A stretch of DNA of 64,000 nt from Beverwykella pulmonaria (lineage: Eukaryota > Ascomycota > Dothideomycetes > Pleosporales > Melanommataceae): contig BCHH01000003.1 of assembly GCA_001599595.1 (NCBI GenBank), positions 500,287 through 564,286 on the forward strand, in the 5' to 3' direction. Below the pieces are notes generated by a model. It was given only the letters and a program-made list of their open reading frames with translations, made no database searches and was not told the DNA's origin. Shown here piece after piece: positions 36,940-49,100 of this stretch (positions are counted from its first letter, which is position 1; each line of letters starts with the position of its first letter). The position numbers and the translations under genes are program-made.

Positions 36940-38398
36940 CACAGGCCAGCTGCACGTCACTCACTCAGGAACCCGCCTTGGCGTTGTGAGGGAATAAGCG
37001 TACTGTGTGCTGCGCCGTACAATGTAAAATTTGAAGATGTAGATTGGAATGGAGATTTCTCGGGAAGTGGGGAGTGCTAAGCCGATGCGAACCATGACGA
37101 TTGTGATGGTGGAGGATGGGTATCCGTCCGCGGGTCAGTGGCTCCGTCTGCAACTCTCAGTAGAAAATCCGAAAATCTAGTATCCACATGTCTCAATTGA
37201 CTTTCATCTAACAATGATGGCAGATAAAGGGCCAATGGATTGAGGTGAACTGATCATCGCACGTTGGGCGTCCGAATACGTTTTAAGCGTGGAGTGCTCG
37301 TGGTGTTGTAGTTCCGTGGCCGGATCCGGCTACGTCATTTCGCGATAAGACGGCTGCGTGAAGAACTGCAGCTTTTTGGATCCGCGGCTGCGGATCCGCG
37401 AGCGTTGAGGACGGTGGGAATGAAGCGGGAATACACCCCCGAAGATCAGAGGAACATGGTCTGGTTCGAGAAATTGACAAAGAATAATTATGTATCCAAC
37501 AATGCCCTGGTCCAAATGGCTTCGAGGACACGCGACATCAGCTTATGCAGCGCGTCTCTGCACCCAGCACATCGGAAAGTAGGAGGAACGGCAGCCCGCC
37601 TCACAACAGTCGGCAGCTCGCAAATACAAGATGACAACCTATCGAGCTCCGGAACTGGGTGCCTGTGATTGGGTCGCACAGCTACGACGTACTTTGACGT
37701 GAACAAAGCGGGGAAATGCCAGCCAACCAGAAGAATGAGGGGAAGGGGAACCGCAGAACCTCAACCTGTTCTGAGGCTGTCTCACGACCTCCTACACATT
37801 CATCCCACTCGATACTCGCTTTAGCAGTGGTCGTTGTCCTCGTTGAATACTCCCGCGCCCCGGTTTGGGCCTCCGCTGCATCTATCGAGGCGTCTAACCG
37901 ATATCGCTGCGACCCACCTCGCCAGCTCCACAGTTCGCGAAGCTCGATTTAGCACGGGCCTCCGGACCCAGCATTGACGTTGACTGCGCTGCGCGCGAGG
38001 TATGCTCACCCACCACTCTCTCTTTACTCTGCTCCAATGCCTACTGCGGGTTATTTCGGAGGTGTGGAGCCGCTCGGGAAACGTGTGGCTGTATCCGTGC
38101 CTTCTTCTCTGTGTGAGAAATGTGGCCTCCGGTGCCCGAAGCACACGTCGGTCTATATCTCTGCGTTTCGACCGCGGCCGTTACGCTCACGCATGGCGTG
38201 GAGAACACTTGGAATTCACTAGTGTTTCTGCATCAGGACTGACTGGGCCGTGGGCATCGCTCGTGGATCCCTGATTCATAGCTTGACCTTTGTCCTCTTC
38301 TTCGTGTGGTTTTCTTCCCTTCAATTCATCGCTTCATAGTCCGTTGTCCACCTCACACATACCCGCTTCTTTGCCCTTCACATATATCCCTAACAACC
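36940..38398. other. intergenic, no gene seen
   Basis: About 1.4 kb without a convincing frame. Near 37376-37403 a GGATCCGCG motif is repeated around GGCTGC. The last 120 bases are a pyrimidine-rich leader to the carrier gene. Confidence 0.5.
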
Positions 38399-39483
38399 AT
38401 GTCAGCTGCCTTTAAAATGCCCGCCTCCGCCTCCTCGGTCGTCGAAAGTGCAAAGCAAAGCACCGAAACCGTCCTCTCAGACGCCTCCTCTGTCATGAAG
38501 TCCGCCGCCGAGAACCCAAAGCAAACCACAAATGACTTCCTACACACACCCTTGATGCGCGCCGCGCTGCCGTTCATCAACGGCGGACTTGCCGGCATGA
38601 CTGCCACCACCGTCATCCAGCCCGTCGACATGGTCAAGGTGCGCCTACAACTTGCAGGCGAGGGCGTGAAGACTGGGCCCAAACCCACACCCATCTCCGT
38701 GATCAGGGAAATCGTAGCCTCAGGGAAGATAATGGACGTGTACACAGGCCTGAGCGCGGGACTACTGCGGCAAGCAGTCTACACCACCGCCCGTCTAGGC
38801 TTCTTCGACACCTTCATGAAGAGGCTGACCGTGTCCGCGGAATCAAAGGGCTCCAAAATCGGCTTCAAGGAACGAGCCGGTGCTGGCCTGGCTGCCGGCG
38901 GTCTCGCAGCCATGTTCGGGAACCCTGCAGATCTGGCGCTTATCCGGATGCAGTCCGATGGGCTCAAGCCCACGGCCCAGCGCGCAAACTACACTTCGGT
39001 CGTCGATGCCCTGGTCAGGATATCCAAGAACGAAGGCGTGACAAGGCTGTGGGCTGGCTGCTACCCGACCGTAGTCCGCGCCATGGCGCTGAACTTTGGA
39101 CAGCTCGCATTCTTCTCCGAGGCAAAGAACCAGCTCAAAACGACATCCCTCTCGTCAAGAACACAAACCCTCACCGCGTCAGCAATCGCAGGATTCTTCG
39201 CTAGTTTCTTCTCGCTGCCATTCGACTTCGTAAAGACGAGACTGCAGAAGCAGACGCGCGCGCCGGATGGAACACTGCCATATAAGGGCATGTTTGACTG
39301 CTTCAAGCAGGTTGCGAAAGATGAGGGATTGCTGAGGTTCTATAGAGGATTCGGGACTTACTACGTGAGGATTGCGCCCCATGCGTAAGTTGCTCCAGAT
39401 TGAAATTGATAACGAATGAACTGACAAGGAACAGAATGGTCACGCTCATTGTGGCGGATTATTTGGGGTTCATTACGAAGTGA
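38399..39483 (+). CDS. mitochondrial 2-oxoglutarate/malate-type carrier
   Basis: SLC25-family carrier of the mitochondrial inner membrane. Exons 38399-39384 and 39435-39483 join in frame to 344 residues. Three repeats each have the signature Px(D/E)xx(K/R): PVDMVKVRL, PADLALIRM and PFDFVKTRL. The second repeat (NPADLALIRMQSDG, then LWAGCYPTVVRAMALNFGQL) resembles oxoglutarate/malate carriers more than dicarboxylate or citrate carriers. The 60-residue Ser/Ala-rich N-terminal extension before FINGGLAGM is longer than usual and could be a presequence or disordered tail. The start at 38399 follows a typical CAACC context. An upstream in-frame ATG at 38306 is less likely. The exact substrate is inferred. 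Confidence 0.92.
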
Positions 39484-40186
39484 GGAGATGAAGGATGAGG
39501 AAAGCGACGACGAATGTGATGTTGGAGAAACGCAGGCCTTTCTCTTCCCTATTCTTACCATGGCATACTCAGCATGTTGAACTTTTGGGCGTTTGGCGCA
39601 CGGAATCTAGGTAATAAGTTTCGATTTCTGGTCTGGTTGGAGGACCGGGTATGGAATCGGGATTATTATCTGCGCGTTTTTGAGCATGTGCCGTTGTATG
39701 TAGGCACTAGCAATACCAATGTTCGATATTCAGATGTTGTGGTGGGAGTTGCGGTATCGTGGCTCCTTCTGCGAATTTGTTAGTGGGACTTGGGCCGGTG
39801 ATCGGCCGCCGGTTAGAAGCCGTGCCGAGGCACGTGCTTAGCTCATTCACTTCAACATCAAGCTTCTTAGACGTCAAAGTTCACGATATTCGAAAGAACG
39901 TCTTCGATGATATTCCTTATTAACTGCAGATGCAGATATACGTGAAGCCGTAGATCTTCGATTCCCATAGTTCTATAGCTGAAATGTTGTATTTATATCA
40001 TTGCTATGAAGCTCCTTAGATTGCTGGTTTCTAAGATACGGAAGAAATTGAGTCACCTTACCAATAAAGCAATGCAACAACTATCTTAACTAGAGCAACA
40101 ACAACAACGATGGCTGTTGAGTGTTGTGTCACAGTCGGAGATCATACTAGCGCGTCAAGCTAAGCACGAAAGAAGGCAAGTGGCAA
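39484..40186. other. intergenic, no gene seen
   Basis: About 700 bases, AT-rich in the second half. Nothing recognised. Confidence 0.5.
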
Positions 40187-41734
40187 ATGCGATATGGAAC
40201 GTCGTCGAACTTATTCAAAGATCTTGTCCCCAACTTCTTCATCACCTCTTTACCATCACATTCTAGACGTTCATCGCTCATACCTCAAACCTCCCAGATC
40301 AAAGTTGTCATGCTAAGAACATCCCCCAATTACACCCTAGGCTCGAATAAGCCACCTTTCCGATTCTTAGACCTCCCCGGGGAGATCCGCAACAAGATCT
40401 ACGAACTCATACTTTGCTCATTCCATCCAGCTCCACCATCTGAATCGCTCGGGAAAGGCTTGATACAAATCCAAAGCGGCCGGATCCAGGAGGTGACTAA
40501 CGGAATATGCCCTGCCGAACACTCTGTCGAGACCGCGATCCTTCGCACTAGCAAGCAGGTCCACCGCGAAGCTTACGATATCATGGTCAAGACCAACCAG
40601 TTTGTGCATGTGCGGACTATTGATATATCCATGTCTCAGCTCCTTATCGGAAGCCAGGTCCCTATCGTGACGCTCGATCGCGCACACGCGGAGCAGTTCC
40701 AAGGGTATGTTCTGAGAGCCGACATGAGTGCGGTTCCGGGCGGAGACTGGGCTGATTTCGATGATGAAGAAGATGATGACATGGAAGATGATGACAACGA
40801 CGACGACGACCCCGAGATTCACGCTCCTCGCACAGGACATGGTCCGCATTTTAGCTTCATGATCCTTGGCCGTGATTGGAATGCGCTTTGTCGCATGCTT
40901 GCGGAGGCAGATATCTATGTCGACAGCTTCAGCACAAATGTGAAGATCTTGTTAACGCTTAATCCATGGTCCTCGGAACTTCCCGAGTATACGGCCTCTA
41001 TCAGCGATCTCTTTACTGAGAAGACGCAGGAGGCTCTCCTCGCGCCTTTCCAAACCCAACTCCGAGGATTTGTACACGTCGAGCTAGGCGGCACCATCTC
41101 GCCTCAACTAGCAGAAGCCGTCACGCAAGAAGTTAAGAAAAGCCCCTGGACCGACCCTTGTCAGATCCTCAATGACCTACGCGAAGCTAAAGAAGTCGGA
41201 GCACAGTATTATGAGAAGAACAAAGTGACCGAAGCGAGCGAACGCTGGACAATCGCCGTGTCCGATGTGCGTCGCATGCGCTGCAGCGTCTCGTGGGAAG
41301 CCCTCGTGGCAAAAGGCGGACCTTCATTCATCCAACAGCTCGCGGAGCTACAATTCGAACTCCTCTTCTGCAGCGCACAAAACTCCCTCCGCGTCATGAA
41401 CGCCGCGCCCAACAACAAGCGTGCCGTCATGACCGTCGGCGACGTTGTAACCAGCAACCTCCAAGAAGCTATTAGCCTGCCCGATGATTTTGCAAGAGAT
41501 GGGTGTCTGTGGCGGCCGAGCGATGCGCAAATGGCGAAGTTATATTTTACTCAGGCGCAGTGCTGGAGGCTGATGGGGGAAGTGGATGAGTTGGAGGATG
41601 CGCTGCATTGGATCATGATGGCGGAGGAGGCTCTGCCGGGGGACGCGGAGATTGAAGAGGAGATGAGGCAGATTGACAATTGGGCACGGAGGGTGGATCA
41701 AGAGCTCATGTGGGTATCAGTAGTGGATGGCTGA
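40187..41734 (+). CDS. F-box-like protein with acidic loop
   Basis: A single exon of 515 residues from the first ATG. The in-frame ATG at 40310 (MLRTSPNYT) is the better start, giving 474 residues. An F-box-like motif, RFLDLPGEIRNKIYELIL, is typical of the large ascomycete family of F-box-like proteins of unknown target. A long acidic run follows (DFDDEEDDDMEDDDNDDDD). The second half contains helical segments such as EVGAQYYEKNKVTEASERW and LYFTQAQCWRLMGEVDELED that look like TPR-type pairs. A substrate adaptor role in an SCF-like ubiquitin ligase is possible. Many members of this family have no known function. Confidence 0.85.
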   Translation: MRYGTSSNLFKDLVPNFFITSLPSHSRRSSLIPQTSQIKVVMLRTSPNYTLGSNKPPFRFLDLPGEIRNKIYELILCSFHPAPPSESLGKGLIQIQSGRIQEVTNGICPAEHSVETAILRTSKQVHREAYDIMVKTNQFVHVRTIDISMSQLLIGSQVPIVTLDRAHAEQFQGYVLRADMSAVPGGDWADFDDEEDDDMEDDDNDDDDPEIHAPRTGHGPHFSFMILGRDWNALCRMLAEADIYVDSFSTNVKILLTLNPWSSELPEYTASISDLFTEKTQEALLAPFQTQLRGFVHVELGGTISPQLAEAVTQEVKKSPWTDPCQILNDLREAKEVGAQYYEKNKVTEASERWTIAVSDVRRMRCSVSWEALVAKGGPSFIQQLAELQFELLFCSAQNSLRVMNAAPNNKRAVMTVGDVVTSNLQEAISLPDDFARDGCLWRPSDAQMAKLYFTQAQCWRLMGEVDELEDALHWIMMAEEALPGDAEIEEEMRQIDNWARRVDQELMWVSVVDG

Positions 41735-44375
41735 ACTACCGGCAGAGAGGCACAAGCGTAATCATAGATAATTTTTGGTCGAGGTCGCTCATGTAGTTAT
41801 TATTTGTAACCTACTTATGTGATATGTTACGACGACGCCTTGCTATATAGATGATTAATACGGCTTTCTTTCTATTTGCTCAATGTTAATATTATTCAGC
41901 CAAACGTGAACATTAGGCATTCACACGTCACTGTCACACCTCTACCCTGCGTGCTCTACACTTTCTGATGATTGATACTTTAGTTATGGTCCTTTTATAG
42001 TTACTAGATGAGTTATAGGTCTGAGTGCCTGGAAAAGAAAAGTTCCATATAGAAGGATTACCCAGTGAAAGACGGCCCTTATGAAGCAGGAAAAATGAAT
42101 CTGTATCGTATGTCCGCGGAATATAGGATGGAGAAAATGGCCACGAATTTCTCTGGACATTCTCCCCCGACAATCCTGTCATCGACGTCATATCCTAGAC
42201 GCACCCTTGCGGATTCCTCTATTAATATTGTACATGTCTATTTCCTAGCCAGCCGCTCATAATCAAGAACACGAATTCCCATTTTAGTCCTTCAATACCA
42301 CCCCCAAGCCCTTGGCAACAAGTCGTTGAGGGCCTTCCTTAAAATGCGCGATGAGGAGTATTATGACGACCTTATCACATGACCTGCTTATTCCGGCGAC
42401 CATCATGCCGTGTATATAAACTCACTGCCGAGCCACCTCAACTCGGCGCCTAGTTATCTTGTAATACAACCTGCTTTCAGCTCTCTGCTCAGATAGCTGC
42501 CCGTCACAGCGTAAGGAGCTCAACTAGAGGTCCTACGCGTTCAATAAGTACTCAGGTATGGTTCGTGCGAAGACCTAGCCCGAGTAGGGAAATTCAAGGT
42601 TATGTCGATTCGTTGCAAACACTCCAATCACATTTGAGTCCTTCTATGGATACACAATTTAATAGTTTCCCCCGTCGTTTCCTTCGCAAAAACTTCACTA
42701 TGGCTTCTCCCACGGTGTCGCTACTTTGTTCGAAGCTGAAGGGCGTTATGATAATATTCGCACCACATGTCTCGCTTGCCCAGAGGATTGCCTGTGTCAA
42801 TTATCTGGCGACGTCCCCGGAAAGTCAGAGAAGCCTTCCAATTTCATGAAAAGAGTAGGCCTGGGAGAAAGAAGATCCGGGTTGGCCATCATATCCTAGA
42901 GATATTTTTTGGGTTCTTGCTCGCGGCTTGTATACGGACATGCACACTTATCACTTTACCAAGTCTGAAGTCGTCCCATGATCTACACGCAGTGTAGATT
43001 ACATTATCGGCGGAAGGAGATATATATCTAGCTTTAGAAGAAGAGATCTACCGATGTTGTTGATTGAGATCATCTCCATACAATTCCACTCTGTGAAATA
43101 TGCCTCCGATAGTGGTGTAAGTTTACTTCCATTTCGATATGATAAGAGATATCGAATAGTGTTATCAAACGCACAGGTTAAAATGAAAAGTCACATCGAA
43201 GATCGCTCTTTTACTCTACCGATAGACTGTAGACAATAAGATACTGAGTCGAACGTTTGGAGTAACTGCCAGGCAGAATTCAATGCTGTTACATATATCC
43301 CATCGCTAAACCGAATAATTGGAGTTAATACCCTGATACAACACTGTAAGGGTGTGCAATGATTGGGCGTCTTGTCGCGAGATGAATATCAGGTAGTCCT
43401 TCTCGTTCGTAGAAGTTCATCTTCCACTCTAAGGTTTGAGAGCTAAGGTAACAGTTCTGAGCCATCTCCTTTCAATAGTGGTTGATACACCAGGCGGAAT
43501 ATATCTCTCCGACAAGGTGTGCTGGTGTACAGGTATAGCGCCAATCAGACACTTGGGGTCTGGCTGCGGAATAGTCAAATGCCTCCCCACAGAGTTGAAC
43601 TCTATGAGCAACTTCGAAAACTTCCTTTACAAGTTCCGGTTTCTGAAGAGACTGAGAAGATTCAGAGAATTTTCCCATGTTTCCTTGTGTCAGAAGTGTG
43701 GTGCGATATTTAACTAGCTTCCGATTTTGGCTATTTCGTGCTTGTGAAGGTCACCGGCATGGACGAGAACATGATTCTACAGCTTGTAAGCAGGAAGCCC
43801 AAGCTGATGTCAAATACCAGCTACACGATTACATGCTCACTTTCAGCCAGTGATAGTGTTCCGGTTGGTCCGGGAAGCACGAAGATGATCATTAAGGTCA
43901 CTTCAATGTCACTTCTTTGAATACCTTTTGGTTTAATGGTTTAATCTAATAAAGGGTCTTTAAAACGCCTGCGTGGCTTAGGGTTTGCCCAGTCTATGAA
44001 CTTTACAGTCACACTTCATCTAAGTTACATTTTGCTTATCTTCATAGAACAAGAAAGTTCTTCCGCTTCCTTTTCCTGGTTAGATTCTGTAAGCAGGGTG
44101 TGGGTAATAGGGCATTAAGATTTGCATTATATGTGTGTATGTGTCTGTGAGAGAGAGAGATATGCATATACGACGGACTGACTAGTCAATGACACATCCA
44201 CGTGACTATATAGTGTCTTGGGCTTACAGATTCTGTACCTATATTTGTATTAAGAGGTTGATCTTAGCTAGTACTACAGTCCTATCACACTTTCGCCGCC
44301 ATATTTGCCTATAGTGCAGTCGCTTCCAAGGGCCACTAATCTAACACTTCAGCCAGTATGGCAGCAAAGCTTTTC
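41735..44375. other. long AT-rich intergenic region
   Basis: About 2.6 kb with lower GC than the neighbouring genes. Short frames at 42565-42849, 43054-43239, 43436-43717 and 43738-43920 show no domain, and candidate splices among them do not build a recognisable protein. The region may contain decayed genes. A GA repeat lies near 44149-44160. Confidence 0.45.
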
Positions 44376-44745
44376 CTACCCGCTCCCTACGATCTCCCCA
44401 GTCCCGATAACCTCGCCCATAATAGAAGTAAAGTTCTTTGCATCAGCAATTCTACACCATTGTTAGCCACCTTCCTTTCAACTTTGCAAGCTCCACTTAC
44501 ACTTCCTCCGCCTCAGGACTCGAGAGTGCCTTATCTACGCCTTCAAACTTATCCCACTTGAAGATAACTTGCACACTGTATTTTGGCTTCTGCTCGCCAG
44601 TGGTATCAAATTTTGTGAGCTCGTAGCTCATGAGTCCGTATTGCTTCCAGTGTTTCATCGCGAATTTTGGCATGTGCACATTGGAGAAGTAGTCTAGGTT
44701 AAAATTGCCCTCGGCAGGGTAGAGAACTGTGGTAAAAAAAGGCAT
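44376..44745 (-). CDS. small EthD-domain protein
   Basis: Read on the - strand, exons 44501-44745 and 44376-44451 join in frame to 106 residues. That is the normal length for stand-alone EthD proteins of the dimeric alpha/beta-barrel fold. Visible features are the opening MPFFTTVLYPAEGNFNLDYF, HMPKFAMKHWKQYGL, the strand YSVQVIFKWDKF, LSSPEAEEV, and after the intron ADAKNFTSIMGEVIGTGEIV. The His-Met-Pro segment near residue 28 is the usual conserved site. EthD was named from a bacterial ether-degradation cluster. Fungal relatives are often found near secondary-metabolism genes, but no such cluster is seen here. An in-frame upstream ATG at 44889 gives a poor extension. Confidence 0.85.
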
Positions 44746-45513
44746 TGTTGGAAATGGTGGTGCGCAGTTTTCGATTTGGTCTGGTTCTGGAGTTGGGTGT
44801 TGATGTATATTTCGGATGCAAGCAAAAGCATGAAAGGACTTGAGGTAATAATGTATGACTATTTCTCCGGAAAAATAATCAAGATACAAGTACTATTAAA
44901 TATTTAGCAGAGAATAACGTGATGCTTTTTTGGGGGGGAGGGGGGAGGGCCATATTTGCAGCGGAAAATAATGTTATGCTCTCTTAGGCTGACTACATGT
45001 ACTAGCGCATTGTATCGCAGTGGGTGAATCGGCCAATCAGTCGATCACTTATGGTAGGTTGCCTGAAACATTGTCTTAGTGTGGACAGATTACTCAATTA
45101 TTTAAATTTTGGTGCTGCGCATAACGTTACTACGCGCAAAGAATACCGCATCCGGCCTTCTTTGTGCACAAACCTAGTTCTTGTGCACTCCATGTAGCAG
45201 CTTTGGTGCCCAAAGTGGCGTCCTGTGCTGAAATCTGTGTGGCTCGTACAACCAGCAGAAACCTGCTGAAGGACGGCGAGTCTTACCGGTACATTGCAGA
45301 GGTGATTTTCCAAGTAATCATTATGGAGTGTTGCTAATAGAAGTCCTGATACTATAAGATATCCTTCGGCTACGAACTAGGATGAACTAGGACAGACCGA
45401 AGGAAATGCGACTAATAATGTCCACACAGAATGCTGATACTGGGATACCAGAACCAATTAGAGATACAGAGACCTATACTCAAATATTACCCACTGGTTG
45501 AACCACTGAGATA
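44746..45513. other. intergenic, AT-rich, no gene seen
   Basis: About 770 bases upstream of the EthD gene. The only visible structure is the G-rich run noted separately. Confidence 0.5.
44932..44949 (+). repeat. G-rich run, possible G-quadruplex
   Basis: Runs of 7, 6 and 3 G separated by single A bases. Long enough in principle to fold as a quadruplex. It lies about 190 bases upstream of the EthD gene start, on the template side. Confidence 0.5.
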
Positions 45514-46131
45514 ATGAGAATCAGCCGCCTAAACTGGATAAATTTGACAAGAGCTGTCTTGAGGCAGTCACGGAAATGGAGAAAGCTGGGGAGTTTACTC
45601 AAGGGTTGCCCACTAGATGGAGTCAAAGCATACACTGAGGGTATCCAACTGGCGTCTGGTAAACCCGATATAGTAAAGATACTTCAAGCCATGGCAAGCC
45701 ACCCAGAACGCAAGACGGCTGAAACCAACCTACCAGGGCAGAATCGTTTCAAGAACATGTTTACGGGCATGACTAAGCGTATCAAGGTAGTTTTAGCAAC
45801 TGAAAAGAGGGCAAGCGCCGCTCAACACAGTGTAAATACTTAAAAACCTTGGGAAGACGCCAGAAAAGCTCTAGAGCAATTACAAACCGGGTTTCCTGAA
45901 ATATAGACCGATCGAACCCAGGACAGATCACAAGGTCAGCGAGAGTTGTATCTCAAAATCAATCAGCGAGGATCTACAACGTGCAAAAATTGCGCCTTTA
46001 ATGATTTGGTGCTTGATTTCATCTTTTATTTTCTTGAGGACGGATTGGAAGAGAAAACTCAAAAGCAGTGGGAGGCACAAGGAACGATCTATAGAGTAGG
46101 ATTTAGAATTCCCTTACACGATGACTGCTAG
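45514..46131 (+). pseudogene. unassigned gene relic
   Basis: Two frames in succession (45514-45843 and 45946-46131) have protein-like composition. The first contains IQLASGKPDIVKILQAMASH, PERKTAETNLPGQNRFKNMF and TKRIKVVLATEKRASA. The stop at 45841-45843 is followed in the same frame by EDARKALEQLQTGFPEI and then another stop. The second frame contains INQRGSTTCKNCAFNDLVLD. It looks like a decayed multi-part gene. I cannot name the family. Confidence 0.45.
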
Positions 46132-49100
46132 GTGGTAGATACACAAGAGAGCGCCACATGTGCTTATAACACAAATTAATAAGAACTTCTATAATCAAAG
46201 GGTTAGGAGCAAGTTGAAGCAGAACAGGAGAATGTGAGAAAGCCCATCATGTAAATGAGTTGACCATGTGAGAAGCCTAGAGAGGATGCAATATTGGAAC
46301 ATAGGCACATCTACTCTAGCATTCATTGAGCAGACTTACCACTCCAGCTCATCTGAAAGCGAGGCCATACATCTGCACTGGCTATCAAACACACATCACA
46401 CCTTACACTAAATCCTACCAGAACTATTCGTTCGTAAATTTAGACGTACAATGCACTTTCTATTTCAATATTCATACCATGCTACACATGCCAGTCCATA
46501 AACTCTCATCCAATAGACACAACGTTCTGCCCAAAACCACGTCAGCCAATTCCAAGAAGTTACTGTATACATCCACGACACAATCTATCGTGGCCGTTTC
46601 GTGGCCGTTTCTCATCACTGTGCCTCACTTGTGCATAGCTCAAACGAGGTTCGGAACCGGCTATCTTACTGTGCCGCAAACGAGCCGCCCAAGAATCTAG
46701 TCGTGTAGAGAAAGAGCCAGATTCCAGAGAATGCGTTACCGCTCATGAGATTGGAACAGTGTCGTGGATGCTTGAAACGTCTATTCTAGTTCTCGATACC
46801 TAGACGATATTGTTGAACGCGCGGAACAGTTGGCGGTTGCTGTTTCGTTCCATATGGTTAGATAGAGTCGTTTGGGTATCCTCTTGTTCTTCCGTAGCGG
46901 TTTGAGGATATTCTTTTGTGTGCTCCTGGGAGGTTCGTAAGATGGCTTTGGCTGAACTGAATGGTCGATAAAACGACCCCCCGTGCCGCCATTCTTTGCC
47001 CACTGTTCCTATCAACTACCAATTGGCGCCTCACATCTCCAGCACAAAGATAGATCTTCTACACGTCCAACGCTGTAGCTTGAATGTTTTCGTATCTAGA
47101 CTATTATCGGAGATTGTTGATGTTCAGGTATGGTCTTGGAGTTGGGGGCCACGACGATGAAAGCTGAAAACCTGCAGGATGATGCTGTGGCTTTTGGGGC
47201 CGCATCAATATTATCGGGCAAATGATCGTTTAAGACATTCATTTTGGGGTGGCTGTGCATAGCTTTCATCCAAATTTCAGTATCGCTAGATCTTTCCACG
47301 CATGATCGCGCAATGCAACGCACACATATGCGAACCATTTGTGATTCTTATGATCCACAAAACGTTTGAGCGTCTATTTCTACCTTAGCTTTGCTTCACT
47401 TTACCAGTAGCAACTCCATTTCTAATTCCATAATTAACGCGTCAAATCCTCGTTCCGCCAATAACTCACGCCATCCACTGACGCGTTCATTTTCCTCTTT
47501 TTTGGCAGAAAACTCTCCCCTGATTGGGAGGTCTCGTTGGCTGTTGAAACATGCATGCATGTGGCGCAGGAGAGTTTTGCTTTCGTCGCGCTTTGACACA
47601 CATGGGGGCTATTCTTGGATAGGGCTGGCAGTTTCTGGATACGTCACGTGTGACATGGCCCCCAAATCGATCACTTCACCGTTCGCGCAGGCACACATTC
47701 TTTCGGCATGTCCGAAAGAATGCGCGGCTATGAAATTTGATACGAGAGCAAATTATCTCTGTACTCGTGTAGTAATTTCAAACCTCAGCCCTGTGTACTA
47801 TTGCAATACTGATCGCATTCCTCACGTGCAATGTGGCTTTGCAATCAAGGTTCACTGCCTCGCTTCCAAGGTTTCCCATTCCAAGCCAAAACACCAAATA
47901 TTCGCCCACCTGCACACATCCAATCCCATTGTGTTTTTCTGCCAGAACTCGAAACCAGCACAGCCCTGCGGCCCCAATTCCTCGCTCTCCAGAAACCGGC
48001 TCCACAAGCTGAAGGAGTTCGGAGGTCCGGGATTGTAATCCGTGGCAAGGCGTCAGCATCAGCGCTCAATCGCCATCGCATGCGATAGTCAATAGAGGCC
48101 CGAGGCCACGAAGTCGCAATTGCAGGTGCAGTTGGAGCTGAAAATGGTGACGCGCTGCTGCGCTGCATCGTGATCGCCAATTGATACCCGATTCTTTCCA
48201 CCACTTTCTTCACCGGTAATGCTGCGATGCTACATGCTGGCAATTGCATGCAGCAGCGGCAGCAATAATACAGACCGGTGATAAGAAGTCGGTCAAGATG
48301 CAACAAAACCGCCATCAAACCATTAAACCTGCATCCCAGCACGACATCTCGCGAAAAGGGTCTTCGACCTGTAGATTTGCGTATGAAGCGGGGTTCAGGT
48401 TCCGATTCCCATCGTTATCAGGCATTACCGCAGCAAAACACCAGGAACGACCTGGAAGAAGAGTCGGTAAAGATGCAGGTCGGGTGGTGAACTGCCAGTT
48501 GTCACAGATCGTCGCGGATTTTGCTTTTTATTAACGTTGGCAATTCGGCCTGATTACGAATATAGTGCGCAGGCTAAGATCCGGTTTCAGCTGTCAAAAT
48601 CTCGCAATGCAAGGTGTGGTGGTGGGAGGGGCGGGTGAGGCCGAAGGTCATGTCGTGGTACCCAACCTTCAAATTTTATTACTACATCAAGACTAATATT
48701 GATCAAAAGGGGTTCCAGGACCTGAGTTAACGTGGCTTAGTTCGGTAACCTACGATGCTGAATTCGGTGGTTGTGGTTGCAACCCAACTGCATCCAGGAC
48801 AGACGACAGCGCTCACAAGACCTAACTCGAGACGCGGTTACATCCACGTGTGCAACCTCCATTACTTTCAACCAAGACTCCCCTGCCCCTGAATGTCTAT
48901 GGATTTGCGAGCGACTGCTGAGAACAGCGATGATATTGCCAACTCACGACTCTCGCCACCGATCTGCGCCGAGTTTGCTGCATTCTCAACACCACGCCTC
49001 ATTCTCACGATACCCATGGTCGTTCCTCCGTCCTACCACTTCTACATCAGCAGAATCCTGCAGCGTGCATGTGGTATGTGACAACAACCCTTCCTCCGGT

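Noticed and set aside
43054..43239. Small spliced frame beginning MPPIVV
   Set aside because: Splice signals can be drawn, but the product is about 20 residues with no similarity. Too weak to call.
45890..45935. Possible tRNA T-arm on the - strand (GGTTCGATC)
   Set aside because: The stem bases around the loop do not pair, and no acceptor stem or anticodon arm could be found.
47391..48038. 215-residue frame on the + strand
   Set aside because: Overlaps frames of similar length on the other strand, has poor composition and no domain, and no splice pattern supports it.
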